This document shows positions 53,786 through 64,000 of a stretch of DNA of 64,000 bases, piece after piece; position 1 is the stretch's first letter, and the number at the start of each line of letters is the position of its first letter. A model generated the notes under the pieces. The model had not been told where the DNA came from and ran no database searches. It worked only from the letters and a program-made list of their open reading frames with translations. The stretch is from the NCBI GenBank assembly GCA_944548615.1, contig OX155971.1, positions 23,766,782 through 23,830,781 of the forward strand, in the 5' to 3' direction. This DNA is from Micropterix aruncella (Eukaryota; Arthropoda; Insecta; Lepidoptera; Micropterigidae). A program made the position numbers and the translations under genes.

Positions 53786-54795
53786 TACCATTTTTGGATG
53801 TTAAAGTGACGAGGAGAAGTGAGAATACTCTCGGACATACGGTATATCGGAAACCCACACATACGGACAGATATTTGCATGCAAGCTCACACCATCATGC
53901 CTACCATCTACTTTCAATGCAAACGTCGCACGTGAATAGAGCACGCGATCTATGCGACGCTAAGCATTTTCCGCAGGAGATGGAACATGTCAATGATGTC
54001 CTTAGGAGAAATGGTTACGGAAAATATTACGACACACGCACACAATATAATACAGATGAAACTCAGAAACCGAGCAGATCAAGAGCATTCTTACCATAAG
54101 TCAAGGGAGTGACAGAATAAGTAAGATGCTAAACAAATTCGATATTAAAACGATCTTCAAGCCGACCCAAACTATAGCTCGATTTCTTAGGCCTGTAAAG
54201 GATGTAATACCACTGCGAACCCAGAGTATGTATAAAGTCAAATGCAGCTGCGGTTTAGCCTACGTTGGACAAACGAAACGGCCCATAGCCACGTGACAGA
54301 ACAAATCAAAGATGTTAAAAACGTTCAGCGAGAAACATCGGCGATCTGCGAACATATATTGGATAGCGGAAGAAACCACTGGGTGCAGTTTCAAAATCCC
54401 ATTGTGCTATCCAAGGAACAATTCTACTTTCCTCGCATGATCCGGGAAGCCATTGAAATAACAAGAACCCCGAACTTCGATAGAGACGACGGTTACAAAC
54501 TCTCTTCTACATGGAAACCTCTTTTTAAAATGTGCCCACCGCCGAACGCCGAACGCAAGGACGTAAGACAGGATGCAGTGAGTGTTGTGTGCAAGACGGA
54601 TTTTCGAAATTCGCGCACTCCGAGCCCGGCCCCACACCACCTTTATAACCTACGCAGTGGCGGCAGCGGTATGCGGCCTACCCGCGGAACAAGGGATTGA
54701 CAGCTCGTTCAATCTACCCTAGACAACCGCGGCTGCAACGTCGCCGAAACGTCGGGTTCTACAAATTTCACGCTGTTAATTCGTTTCTATCCTAT
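53786..54795 (+). mobile_element. Penelope-like element, short decayed copy
   Basis: It enters at LPFLDVKVTRRSENTLGH near the RT end, continues through YRKPTHTDRYLHA, a linker, a GIY-YIG part (MYKVKCSCGLAYVGQTKRP) with a stop soon after, and FQNPIVLSKEQFYFPRMIRE, and ends in the standard 3' sequence at 54711-54795. The RT catalytic core is absent. Frameshifts and stops are frequent. It lacks the TIR insertion found in the other copy. Confidence 0.85.
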
Positions 54796-54799
54796 AAAT

Positions 54800-57700
54800 A
54801 CACAATTGACAAGCTGTGAGCCCATCCTTATATACGTTTATGTATTTTTGGTTTACAGATCAAGAGACAGTTCCCAAAATTTTACTGTAACAGAAATATG
54901 AGTTAGTGCTGACTTTGTGACAGTAGTCATCACTTAAATTATTACATGTGTTCAAAATACCAACATTTTAGTAAGTTTAAGTAGGTACTTAACAAACACG
55001 CATCTACCTACCTACCTACAATTGAAAACAATTCACCATTGAAAACAAATCACCATTTCATACCTGGCTGTCGCGCGGCAGCACTGACTATAATATTTTA
55101 TAATATATTATATAGCAATATAGCATTTTATAATATAAGTACATATGTGGGACCCATTATTACAAAACGCCACGATAACATTTTACTAATGACTGTTTCG
55201 AAATTAATAATGACCTATGATATGCCGTGCTATGATAATCAGTTATCTATAAAGTACTCATTTAAAAAATAACATCACATAATTAGGTCATTATTTAATT
55301 ACTCTAATTCTTAAACCGAAAATATTAATAAATATAGCAAATCGGTAGGTACTATAATAAATGCAGATGTATAATACTGTTTCATCGAGCAAGCGTAATT
55401 CATCGATAAGCAATATCGACATTAGCCGCATCCTTGTTGACAGCTCGGTTTATTACCCCCATCGGAACGTTCCTTTGGCCCGTACTGTAGCTGGCAGCGA
55501 CGCGCCTGAGAATCTATGTAGTGTTAGCATACGGACAACGCGCGCTTGTATGAGTGAAATGGAGATGTTATACTGTTCTTGTTTTACTATGCCTTAACAA
55601 GAGCAGTGGAAGCGCTATGACCTGGACGAAAATCGAACATGACGGAATTTTACAGGGGAGACGAAAAACAAAGATCATTTTTCAACACAAAACTGATAAC
55701 AGAAAAATCATTTTTGATTCTACCAATGTTGCTGGAATTACACCTGAAAACAAAATTGGACCAGTCCAACTTTAATTAAGTGCATTAACTTTGTCCGATT
55801 TAAATTGATATGGCTTGTTTCAACTGTTAGAGAACTTTTGTCCGATTACTATTGAAAATATTATTTAGGAAAGATAGATCTTGACAATACGAAACAAAAA
55901 GAAAAGATTAAAATATAGTATGGACTAGTCCCGTCTTGTTTGCCAGTTCCTGAAATAGTTTGAATGTAATACAGTTTGATAATAACACAATTGCAAGTCA
56001 TCATAATTGGCAAACTATCATAGTCAATTTAAGGTTGAATGTCCTTGAGACGCCCTCATAAAAGACCCTCTTACCTATTTAACGTACTGAAATAACCATA
56101 AATAGCACTAATATATTTCCAATTATGGCTTCCTAGAAGGCGTTTAAGCCCCTTTCGAATACGCCTTAGCTAAATGGAAGATTATTTAATTTTGCTTTAA
56201 AATTGCTTGAAAGTATAAGACGCCATTCGAGAAACATTTTATTAATTCATCCCTAACTTTAATTAACGTTTGAGAAGATGTTTAATCATGATTTAAATTT
56301 TATAAATAAGGTTGCTGATTACGATGGATACTCGAGGTTTTACTGTGTAATAATATTTTGCAAATCTGTTTCTATATGATATAAGTGGATATCCTTTTTT
56401 TACCTACAGATTATTTTAGAATGATACCTGCATAAATTGAAACAACAACAGAATATCTATTCTAATTCATAAACGAGTTATTGAAGTCAGAAAAATGACA
56501 AAATCTTTAAATGGCCATACTGACAAATTGGGTTTTATTTCAGTGTCACTTATGTTTTCAACGTGAGATATATATTTCCGCGTTATTTAAAAGGTTAATA
56601 ATTATTGTTGAAATAATAGTATAAAAATGCATATACATACACATATGAAGGGTTATAGGAAAGAACGATCAAAATCTTTTTTTATTTGTAATCCCTGGTA
56701 ATTCCATTTGAAAAACTAAAAATGGAACCTTTTAGGCAGGGTTTATTTGAGAGAGAATAAAATAAATCTTACCAGTAAATTAAATATAGCTTTCTAAAAG
56801 AAATGTAAAAGAAAAAAGTTTTAAAAAGCGTCTAAAAAAATTACCCAAATCTATAAAAAAGTATCTCATATTACCAAGTCAATTTGACTTTTTCGTTCTT
56901 CCCTGCAACCCTATACATGCATATACCCATACATGCATACATATATGAATATCACTATATAGTATATATTATAGTATTCCTCCAATGGATTAGATTAGAT
57001 AATAGTCTAAATAATCAAATATCAATAATCTGATCAAATAAACAACTCTTTCTTAGAAAAATTATCTAAAACTGCGATTTGTGCATCTCAAATTCTATGG
57101 CTTCGAAGGAGGAGTGAATGGGTGGTAAGGTAAACGCTCACATGTGGCAAGACAGTGTGCTAAACCTACCACAGCCGGTTCGTAAGTCCGGAATCCACTG
57201 CTCACCCCCCAAAAGTTTAAAAAATAGTATTATAATGGGCCCGACTCCGGTCGGTGAATTCCATGGCAGCTCCGTTTGTATTTATTTATTATTATTAGAT
57301 TATATTAAATTACATTTATTATATTATATTATACCATATTACCTACGTAGTATAATAGTACATTTATGCACTTTTATTATTCTTTAAAAGATATTTAAGT
57401 TATGACTATATATCTTATTATTAACCGAAGGTTAAGTGTATTTATTTATAAATTTATTTCCATATTCTATATTATTATGATTATGTATTTATGAGTATAT
57501 ATTTTTATATTATGATTATGTATTTATGATTGTGTATTTATAAGTATATGAGTATATATTTTTTGTATAAATATTTTTAATTTTTTTATTTTTTTACTTT
57601 TGTTTTTTTTAAACTGTTTTGTCTTTGTTTGAACACGTTTTTTAAAAAAACTTATATATGTTTAAAATGTTTGCCCTAGAACAGGTTTTTGATTAGTTGG

Positions 57701-58100
57701 GCGACATGGGATCGATCTTCACTATTAGCGTGACACAACTTGCTGTGGGTTTTTTATTTTCAAGGCTAAATTTTATTCAATGTTATTACATATTACCTAA
57801 GCTTAGTGTTACGCTTGTTGCAAATCGCTATACATTACTATAAATAAATAAATAAAATATTTTGCAGAAATTCGTTCTCTTTCCTTGAACGACTTAGGTC
57901 GTCAATAACCTATTTTTTTATTATTTTAATTACAATGTCTTCAAACTCTTTATCTCACAATTTTGAAGAAAGGCGTTTTAGAATATAAGGGCCTATTTTA
58001 TAAATGGCTTTCTCTGTCGTTAATTTTTGAGATATTTTTTCCCTCCTTTTAAGACTACTTTTCGCGAGTAAGGCTATTACTCATTCAGGCAGGCCTTATT
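54800..58100. other. Mostly AT-rich, no gene recognised
   Basis: Two plus frames at 55361-55597 and 55554-55775 (the latter with KTKIIFQHKTDNRKIIF) look slightly protein-like but have no motif I know. A GC-richer 57100-57270 patch with ggtggtaaggtaaacgctcac and cccgactccggtcggtgaattcc may be an LINE 3' region. An aaataaataaataaaat tract lies at 57840-57858. Confidence 0.35.
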
Positions 58101-58129
58101 TTAATCGCGCCTGGGAAACAATTTAGCCG

Positions 58130-58445
58130 CTTGTCGATGACTCACCCCCCTCCCCTCCCCTGTTGTTCCCACCCCCTCGACCCTATTGTGCTTCCGGTTA
58201 CCTTCTCTTTCTCCCAGGGTAACAATAATGATTGATGGCTCCTCTAAATGTTGCCTACGGGACGCATTAGCACTGTTCTCCATTTGGCCGACTTGCCAGT
58301 TTGTACGCGCGCTCTCGCAATGCGTTCTTCGCCTCTACGGTGCTACGCTCGCTACGACCGCTACCCGCCGCTACGATTATACCGCGGCAAAGCAGCAAAG
58401 CGAGCAGCAAAGTGATAGCCACTCGACGTTGGCTATTGATTGAAT
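58130..58445. other. GC-rich, CpG-containing patch
   Basis: It includes a C-rich start (ctcacccccctcccctcccctg), gtttgtacgcgcgctctcgcaatgcg and ctacggtgctacgctcgctac. It has no second copy in the window. It could be a promoter region or an element end; no start site or exon can be shown. Confidence 0.35.
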
Positions 58446-58456
58446 ACGTTTATTAT

Positions 58457-58560
58457 TTACTAGCAGTACCCTGCCACGTTTTGCTGTGGCTCAGTCAGAT
58501 GGCGTTGTTTAAAAAAATACTAAAAGACATCTAATAATAGGTATATAAAAAACAGTAGCG
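58457..58560 (+). repeat. Short element start of the ctagcagtaccctgccacg type
   Basis: tactagcagtaccctgccacgttttgctgtggctcag resembles the 5' ends of the interspersed elements at 24084 and 60498 (actagctg.gccc.cg). Right limit unclear. Confidence 0.5.
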
Positions 58561-60000
58561 TATTCGAATGCAACACTTCTTAAAAATTAAAAAGCAATCC
58601 GTGAACAACTGTCAGAGATTTAAAAATTTGAACTAATGAACATTTACTTATTTTATCAATTTTTTATTGCCTTCAGTTTATTGATATTAGACCATAAATT
58701 TAATTATAAATTGATAATCTATATTTACTTGTACTTATATTTGGATTTCAAGTATAGTTTAAAAATATATAGAATTTATAATACACCAGTACTATACTTA
58801 AGTATTATTGAAATTATGCAATCTATCAAATTAAATAATCATTCGATGCGTCCTGGCGTTAATTAGTAAACTGAAAAACTAAAAGACAGAAAGCAGTGCT
58901 TTTTCTTGATTTATTATTAGAAATTATTTAGTGTATTAATGCTAACTTTGGAATATTTTTATGTAGGCTATGTTTCAACAATCCGAATTCAACGTTTTTT
59001 GTAGAAAAAGGGTTCAAATTCATTTATTTTATTTATTTATTTATTTTATTTTCGGGAAACATACAGCGCTTCATTAATTATTACTAATTATTCTAATACA
59101 GTGTTTCGCTGGCCGATTAATTGTTTCCTACATTATTTTCTTATACGGTAAATCAAAAGTTGCATTGCCCTAAATTAAATTAAATTAAATTACAATTGAA
59201 CTATTGCAAGGATAGGAAAGGAGAGGGATGGGATATATGTAGGATGGGATATAGGTATTCAAATTATCCTCTTTGCTATTCTCATTTTCGCTCTGAGTGT
59301 TTTGAAACAATTTGTATACTCACTATGTAATCACTTCCTAGTGAGCTAAGGACAGCCTCGCTGAATTTAGGTTGTTTCAAGTAAAGGTTGTAAAGGTTGT
59401 AACGGTGTGTTCTAGCTGACTGACGATTTTTCAGCCCAGTTATAGAACACGCTTTTCTAGCAGAAAATTTGCAGTAGTATCCGGCTGGGTATTATTGCAG
59501 TATAGGTACCTCTTCTAGATTGTTGATTTTTTAACGTCACCAGACTATATTCACCACGCTGATTCCGAATCTGCAATAATATTTATTCGGTCTCAATAAA
59601 TAAGCGAGATATAGGCATTCAAAAAAGCGCCAAACCCATACATTTCGGTAGTTTTTTTAAAAATAATACATAATCACCTATTTGGCGGTAGGTTAGGAAA
59701 CATACTATGTTTCCAGGTTTTTTTAAAAGAACCTTAAAAACTGAGGTGAAACAAAAATTTTTTTTTTTTGTATGTAAATTTGGTTTTGAAAATTTACGCG
59801 TCCGAAGCTTTTTTCTTTCACATTTAGCATTACAATGATCTAACCTAGTAGTATTTCTTTGTTTTTTCGATTTCTGAGAAAGATACCTATACTGCAATAA
59901 TTCCTCCGGCTGGTATGATAAACAAAGAAATATTAGGACTGTATTGGATTTATGGGATAAATGGATGTTTCATAACGATGGAACAAATGCCAACAAATCA
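58561..60000. other. AT-rich intergenic DNA with small microsatellites
   Basis: (attt)n at 59028-59050 and (taaat)n at 59172-59192. A 92-codon minus frame (59897-59619) has no motif. Nothing named. Confidence 0.45.
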
Positions 60001-60470
60001 CCAACCTTTTCGACGGTCGATCAGTGCACCTGACGAAATGACGAGCTGCTTGGCTCCCCTTTGATTTCACAAACTTCAAATAGCACACACCAATTTACAG
60101 CACGCACCAATTTACACGACAGTTTTTCGACGATTTTGCGACAATGATTCGACGGCGGGTAGGACTCAACTCGAATGAACAAGCGACCGCGCAGCGGTGT
60201 TCACGGCTCGCTTATGTGTGTGTGTGTCCAATGACGACGCGATACCACGTAACAATTTGTCAGCACTGCGGGATTTGGAATTAAGAGGTTGGTACATGAT
60301 TATACAAATGTCGATATCTTCGAATCGACTATTGTATGTGGTCATCAAGCGGTGCATAACAGAGTTTTGGGCGAACTAGTGTTCACACGAGGGATTTCGA
60401 ACGTACGAGGAGAGCGAACCCTTGGTGGCGGAACCAACAACGACAGTTTCTTTACCAAATGAGGGCTATC
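60000..60470. other. CpG-rich unique-looking patch
   Basis: cgacggtcgatcag, gacgatttt, cgaccgcgcagcggtg, (tg)6 at 60215-60228 and aacgtacgaggagagcgaac. No repeat partner in the window and no exon with clear splice sites. It may be regulatory or a 5' untranslated region, but this is a guess. Confidence 0.3.
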
Positions 60471-60497
60471 AATTTTGTTATGAATTATTTTATGCAA

Positions 60498-62010
60498 TAA
60501 CTAGCTGTTGCCCGCGGCTTCGCACGCGTTAAATTTGGGGTAAGATATATCCCCTTTCCCCAATCAAGTGGTAAGTTTTTGTGTGTAATATATAAAGGTA
60601 TCCAACGTCCTTCTCTGTACCCCTGTCAATATGTACTTCATGATTATCAACTAAGTAGTTTAGGCGTGAAGATGTAACGATCGCGGTGCTTGCGCTACGC
60701 ATATTATCGAGACAAATGATGAATATATAATGAGATTCTAGCGCCTTCTCGCGTCCGGGAACCGTCGCGCGCGACTCAGATTCTATTTAGATTTTTAGGG
60801 TTATTTACCCCTTCTCACCCCCTATGTGGTAATTTTTTGAAAAATATGAAACATGCATTTGCTTATTTGTTTAATATCATTTAAACCCCTTTTCGCCCCA
60901 TTAGAGGTTGAATTTAAAAAAAATACTAAATACGTATTTGCCTAGATGTTTATTAGAGTATTCCTACAAATTCCATCTAATATCGTTTATTCATACAAAC
61001 TTTGGAACCCTGTTTTACCCCTATAGGGGTTGAATTTTGAAAAACCACGAAACACCTGTTTGCTTATTTGTTTATTAGAGTAATCTTACAAAGTTTTGAA
61101 AAAAGTCCATCTGATATCTTTCAGCCATAGAAATTTTTGAACTCCGTTTTACCACTTTAGGGGTTGAATTTTTAAAAACCTAATACACCTATTTGCATAT
61201 ATTTTATTAGAGTAATCTTACAAAGTTTCGAATTAAAAAGTCCATCTATATCGTTTCTCCATACAAATTAAATAACCCCTTTAGGGGTTAAATTTTAGAA
61301 ATCCACGAAAGACGTATTTTCTCATTTTTTTATTAGACTAATCCTACAATGTTTTGAAAAAAAAACACATTTAATATTGTTTATTCATACAAAGTTGAGA
61401 ACCCTGTTTCACCACTTTAGGGGTTGAATTTTGAAAAATATGGAGCACGTGTTTGCTTACTTATTTATTAGAGTAATCTTACAAAGTTTCGAATTATAAA
61501 GTTCATCCAATATCGTTTATCCATACAAATTTTAAACCCCAGTTTCCCTCCTTTAGGGGTTGAATTTTGAAAAAACATGATACACCTTTTTTTGTTTGTT
61601 TATTAGAGTAATCTTACAAAGTTTCGAATTAAAAAGTCTATCTATAACGTTTCTCCATACAAATTTTATAACCTCTTTTCACCCCTTTATGGGTTGAATT
61701 TTGAAAAACCACGAAAGAAGTATTTTCTTATTTTTGTATTAGAGTAATCCTACAGAAATTCTAAATAAAAAGCACATCTAATATTGTTTATTCATACAAA
61801 GTTTGGAACCTTGTTTCATTCCTTTAGGGGTTGAATTTTGAATAAATATGAAACACATATTTCCTTATATATTTATTAGAGTAATCTTACAAAGTTTCGA
61901 AATAAAAAGTCCATCTAAAATCATTTATCCATAAAAACCTCACAACCCCGTTTTACCCCTTTAGGGGGGGAATTTTGTAAAACCATAAAACACCTATTTG
62001 TTTATTTGTG
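60498..62010 (+). mobile_element. Lepidopteran-type element with a ~135-bp tandem array
   Basis: It starts taactagctgttgcccgcggcttcgcacgc, a start widespread in lepidopteran genomes. From 60890 to about 62000, nine units each contain cc..tttaggggttgaatttt, followed by a.cacgaaacac.tatttg, ttattagagtaatc.tacaaag and ccatctaatat.gttta.tcatacaaa. Units are 110-150 bp and diverged. Non-coding. Confidence 0.75.
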
Positions 62011-62326
62011 GTATTAATCAGTGGTATTGAGGAAAAAGTATTTATGGGATGCTTCCGAAGAAGATTATAAGAATGAAGACATTCGTTTGATATAATGGCA
62101 GGACATCGCAGATGCAATTTTTTGTGGCTACGAGAGCATGCTTGATGCTTAATGAGTTGCAACAGCTTATAACTGGAGACTCATTATCTGATTTGAACAA
62201 AGATGATTTCTGTTAGGTTGCTCGATCAAGACTGTGCGAACCGATTCTCATTACTATGCAATTGAATCCGTCGGTGAAACCGCTAGCGGAGCGCGGAGCA
62301 TCCGTGTGACTGTATGACAGTTCTAA
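62011..62326. other. Intergenic DNA, nothing recognised
   Basis: Moderately AT-rich. The minus 69-codon frame overlapping its start is repeat-derived. Confidence 0.4.
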
Positions 62327-63299
62327 AGCTGGGCATTGACGGTCAGTTTTTCGCGTCAGTCTAGACGTAAAACTGTGGCGTCACTCCAAATGGTTTTATG
62401 CCAACTAGATTTCCCCATTCACTGGCGTCACTCCGGCTCTTCAGTTTTCGACCGACCCGGCCGCATGAAGGACGTGTTTTCTCTTTGCGGACGTCCACGA
62501 ATAAAAATGGATTCCGATTCCGAAGAAGAAATATTCCTTGTTACTATGGCTACTGTTTGTTGTCATATACTCACAAGAAAACGAAAAAGAAAGCAATGGA
62601 TGAAAGAATCGCTTAAAAAAGGAGTCAATTCACGCACGTCAATTTCTTAAATGAGTTATCGTTAGAACCGAGGGACTTGCGAAACTATTTAAGGATGGAC
62701 GAAGCGACATATTTCAAGATTCTAGAACTTGTAACTCCATATATTGTTAAACAAGATACTAATATGACACAAGCTATAAACCCTCATGAGAGATTCACTG
62801 CCACTCTTCGTTTCTTAGCATCGGGAATGAAATCTGACTTCTATAATATCTAATTCAAATTTATAAATAATATCTAAATAAAATTGAAATATTCTATCTC
62901 AATAAAATCTTCTACAGCTTTTTGTCGATACTGTTTATTTTTTTAATTTTTGTCAGTTATTTTCCAAAAACATTCTGAATATCTATATTTTTTGATGAAA
63001 TCTATCATTATGACACGTCCGACACCACCATGATGACGACGACGACACCGGCATGACAAAAACAAAAACACAGCACGCGCTATCACCGCGTGCGCTGAGA
63101 GCGAACTGACGCCTTGGATTGCCGATTGCGCATTCACAGTCAGTTTGGCGCGACGCGCCAGTTGGATTATGGTAGCCACGGAAAATATTCGTGGCGCGTC
63201 GTCAGTTAAAACTCTGGAGTGATGATTCGACATTCATGATCAAATTTTGGATGCACGCCAGTGCAACTGACTCGAAAAACTGACCGTCAATGCCCAGAT
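62327..63299 (+). mobile_element. PIF/Harbinger element, internally deleted, 973 bp
   Basis: TIRs of about 33 bp: agctgggcattgacggtcag..tttttcgcgtcagt on the left, and the reverse of the same with atctggg at the right end (63267-63299). The target duplication is TAA (62324-62326 and 63300-63302), the TWA class used by Harbinger. It retains the transposase N-terminus (62507-62853). The catalytic DDE part is missing, so it would need an autonomous partner. Confidence 0.85.
62507..62853 (+). pseudogene. Harbinger transposase N-terminal fragment
   Basis: Starts MDSDSEEEIFL at 62507. After a frameshift around 62635 the frame reads LNELSLEPRDLRNYLRMDE, ATYFKILELVTPYIVKQDTN and ERFTATLRFLASG, then stops at 62853. 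This matches the N-terminal domain of Harbinger-like nucleases (F.N.L..L....F..YFRM....F..LL..V.P.I.K.DT..R..I...ERL..TLRFLA.G). No DDE region follows. Confidence 0.82.
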
Positions 63300-63709
63300 T
63301 AAGAAGTTCCAAAATTCCCAAAGCATAAATCTGCTTTATATCATCTTGAATTAAGATCTTTAATATGGAACCCTTTTAAATGGATGTTTATTTTCTGTGC
63401 TAATTTGCTTATCATCCAAATAAACCCATGTTTTTTCTGCACGTCCGCAAGCATTCTAAATACCCAGAATACGACCATATTTTTCATACCCAAGCGATAA
63501 AGTAAAATACTATGCACACTACCTATAAAAATCTTCACTTTTTCAGCAATAGACCGAATCGTAATACGACAATAGTAGATTGTATCACAAGGGAGCAAAA
63601 TAATATTTTTACGGCGAGGGCGCTTTTTTGAATCCAAAGCGAAGTGAGGGATTCTAGAGTAGAATCTCTCGAGCGTAGCGAGAGAGATGTTTAGGTCAAA
63701 TTTGCAAGC
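63300..63709. other. Intergenic DNA, weak minus-strand frame
   Basis: A minus frame covers 63883-63341, but its first third lies in the neighbouring minisatellite repeat. At 63610-63690 gaatccaaagcgaagtgaggg and gaatctctcgagcgtagcgag look like an element end. No gene supported. Confidence 0.4.
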
Positions 63710-64000
63710 AGAATTAGAACCACTTCCTTTTATCATATGAAGTTGAAATTTTACATGTTGATTCAATTCCGATGAAGATGCATTTTCATGGTGACCATGA
63801 CCTGATTCTGCACCCAGGATTGGTTCCCCTTGAGGGGACTCGTCAACGGTCAACAGCACAGTCAAGAAATTTTGTATACGCATTCAATTATGATACCTTG
63901 TTATAAGTTTCATTATGACATGTCTGCTGAGCCCAGGGTTGGCTCCCGACGAGAGGACTCCTCAAAGGTCACCAGCACAGACAAGAATTTTTGTGTACGC
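63710..64000 (+). mobile_element. TIR element with minisatellite, runs off the window end
   Basis: tatcatatgaagttgaaatttt, tcaattccgatgaagatgc and catgacctgattctgcacccaggattgg match 762-840 and 1514 onwards. One full unit and part of a second follow. It supplies the empty site for the GC-rich insertion at 841. Confidence 0.78.

Noticed and set aside
63341..63883. 180-codon minus ORF at the window end
   Set aside because: Its N-terminal third is the minisatellite of the TIR element; the remainder has no recognisable domain and no splice support.

Overview
The window is eukaryotic, AT-rich and dominated by repeats. It looks like an insect genome, most likely a moth or butterfly. The reasons are spliced exons with GT..AG introns, an axonemal protein gene, LINE, Penelope, Ty3/gypsy, Harbinger-type and foldback elements, and short repeats of a kind common in Lepidoptera, such as copies opening with actagctg.gcccgcggcttcg and elements ending in ccgacttc / ggagtcgg. 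No bacterial operon, rRNA, tRNA or CRISPR is visible. The order is inferred from repeat style, not proven.

Host gene. The left 18.5 kb holds one real multi-exon gene on the minus strand. Six exons (18442-18501, 14047-14166, 11437-11634, 5919-6058, 4593-4767, 2128-2307) join in frame without a stop into 291 codons of coiled coil. The order and character of the segments fit the N-terminal half of the CCDC63/ODAD1 (CCDC114) family, which docks outer dynein arms on ciliary or sperm axonemes. The gene runs off the left edge. Its introns are filled with transposon debris.

Transposons. At 43344-48025 lies a 4.68-kb Ty3/gypsy LTR retrotransposon on the minus strand. It has 298-bp LTRs differing at one position, a 5-bp target duplication, a primer site matching tRNA-Trp, a gag with a CHCC knuckle, and an uninterrupted protease-RT-RNaseH-integrase frame. 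These traits fit the CsRn1/Kabuki lineage, and the copy is very young. Two decayed Penelope-like elements (36820-38390 and 53786-54795) carry RT and GIY-YIG pieces. Fragments of several non-LTR retrotransposons are scattered through the window. A 4.2-kb DNA element at 18940-23126 has ~680-bp inverted repeats, a 3-bp target duplication and a decayed ORF. A 973-bp Harbinger derivative sits at 62327-63299, and several TIR or foldback elements are present.

Unclassified families. A GC-rich ~665-bp family recurs at least ten times with 9-13-bp target duplications, and in two places one copy sits inverted inside another at the same internal position. A second family carries an internal ~116-bp minisatellite between ccgactt-type ends. 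A third pairs the motif ctttcccggcaagtagcc with long G-runs.

From 54.8 kb to 60.5 kb the sequence is mostly AT-rich and unassigned, with two GC-rich CpG-containing patches. A lepidopteran-type repeat with a ~135-bp tandem array (60498-62010), the Harbinger derivative and a partial minisatellite element end the window.
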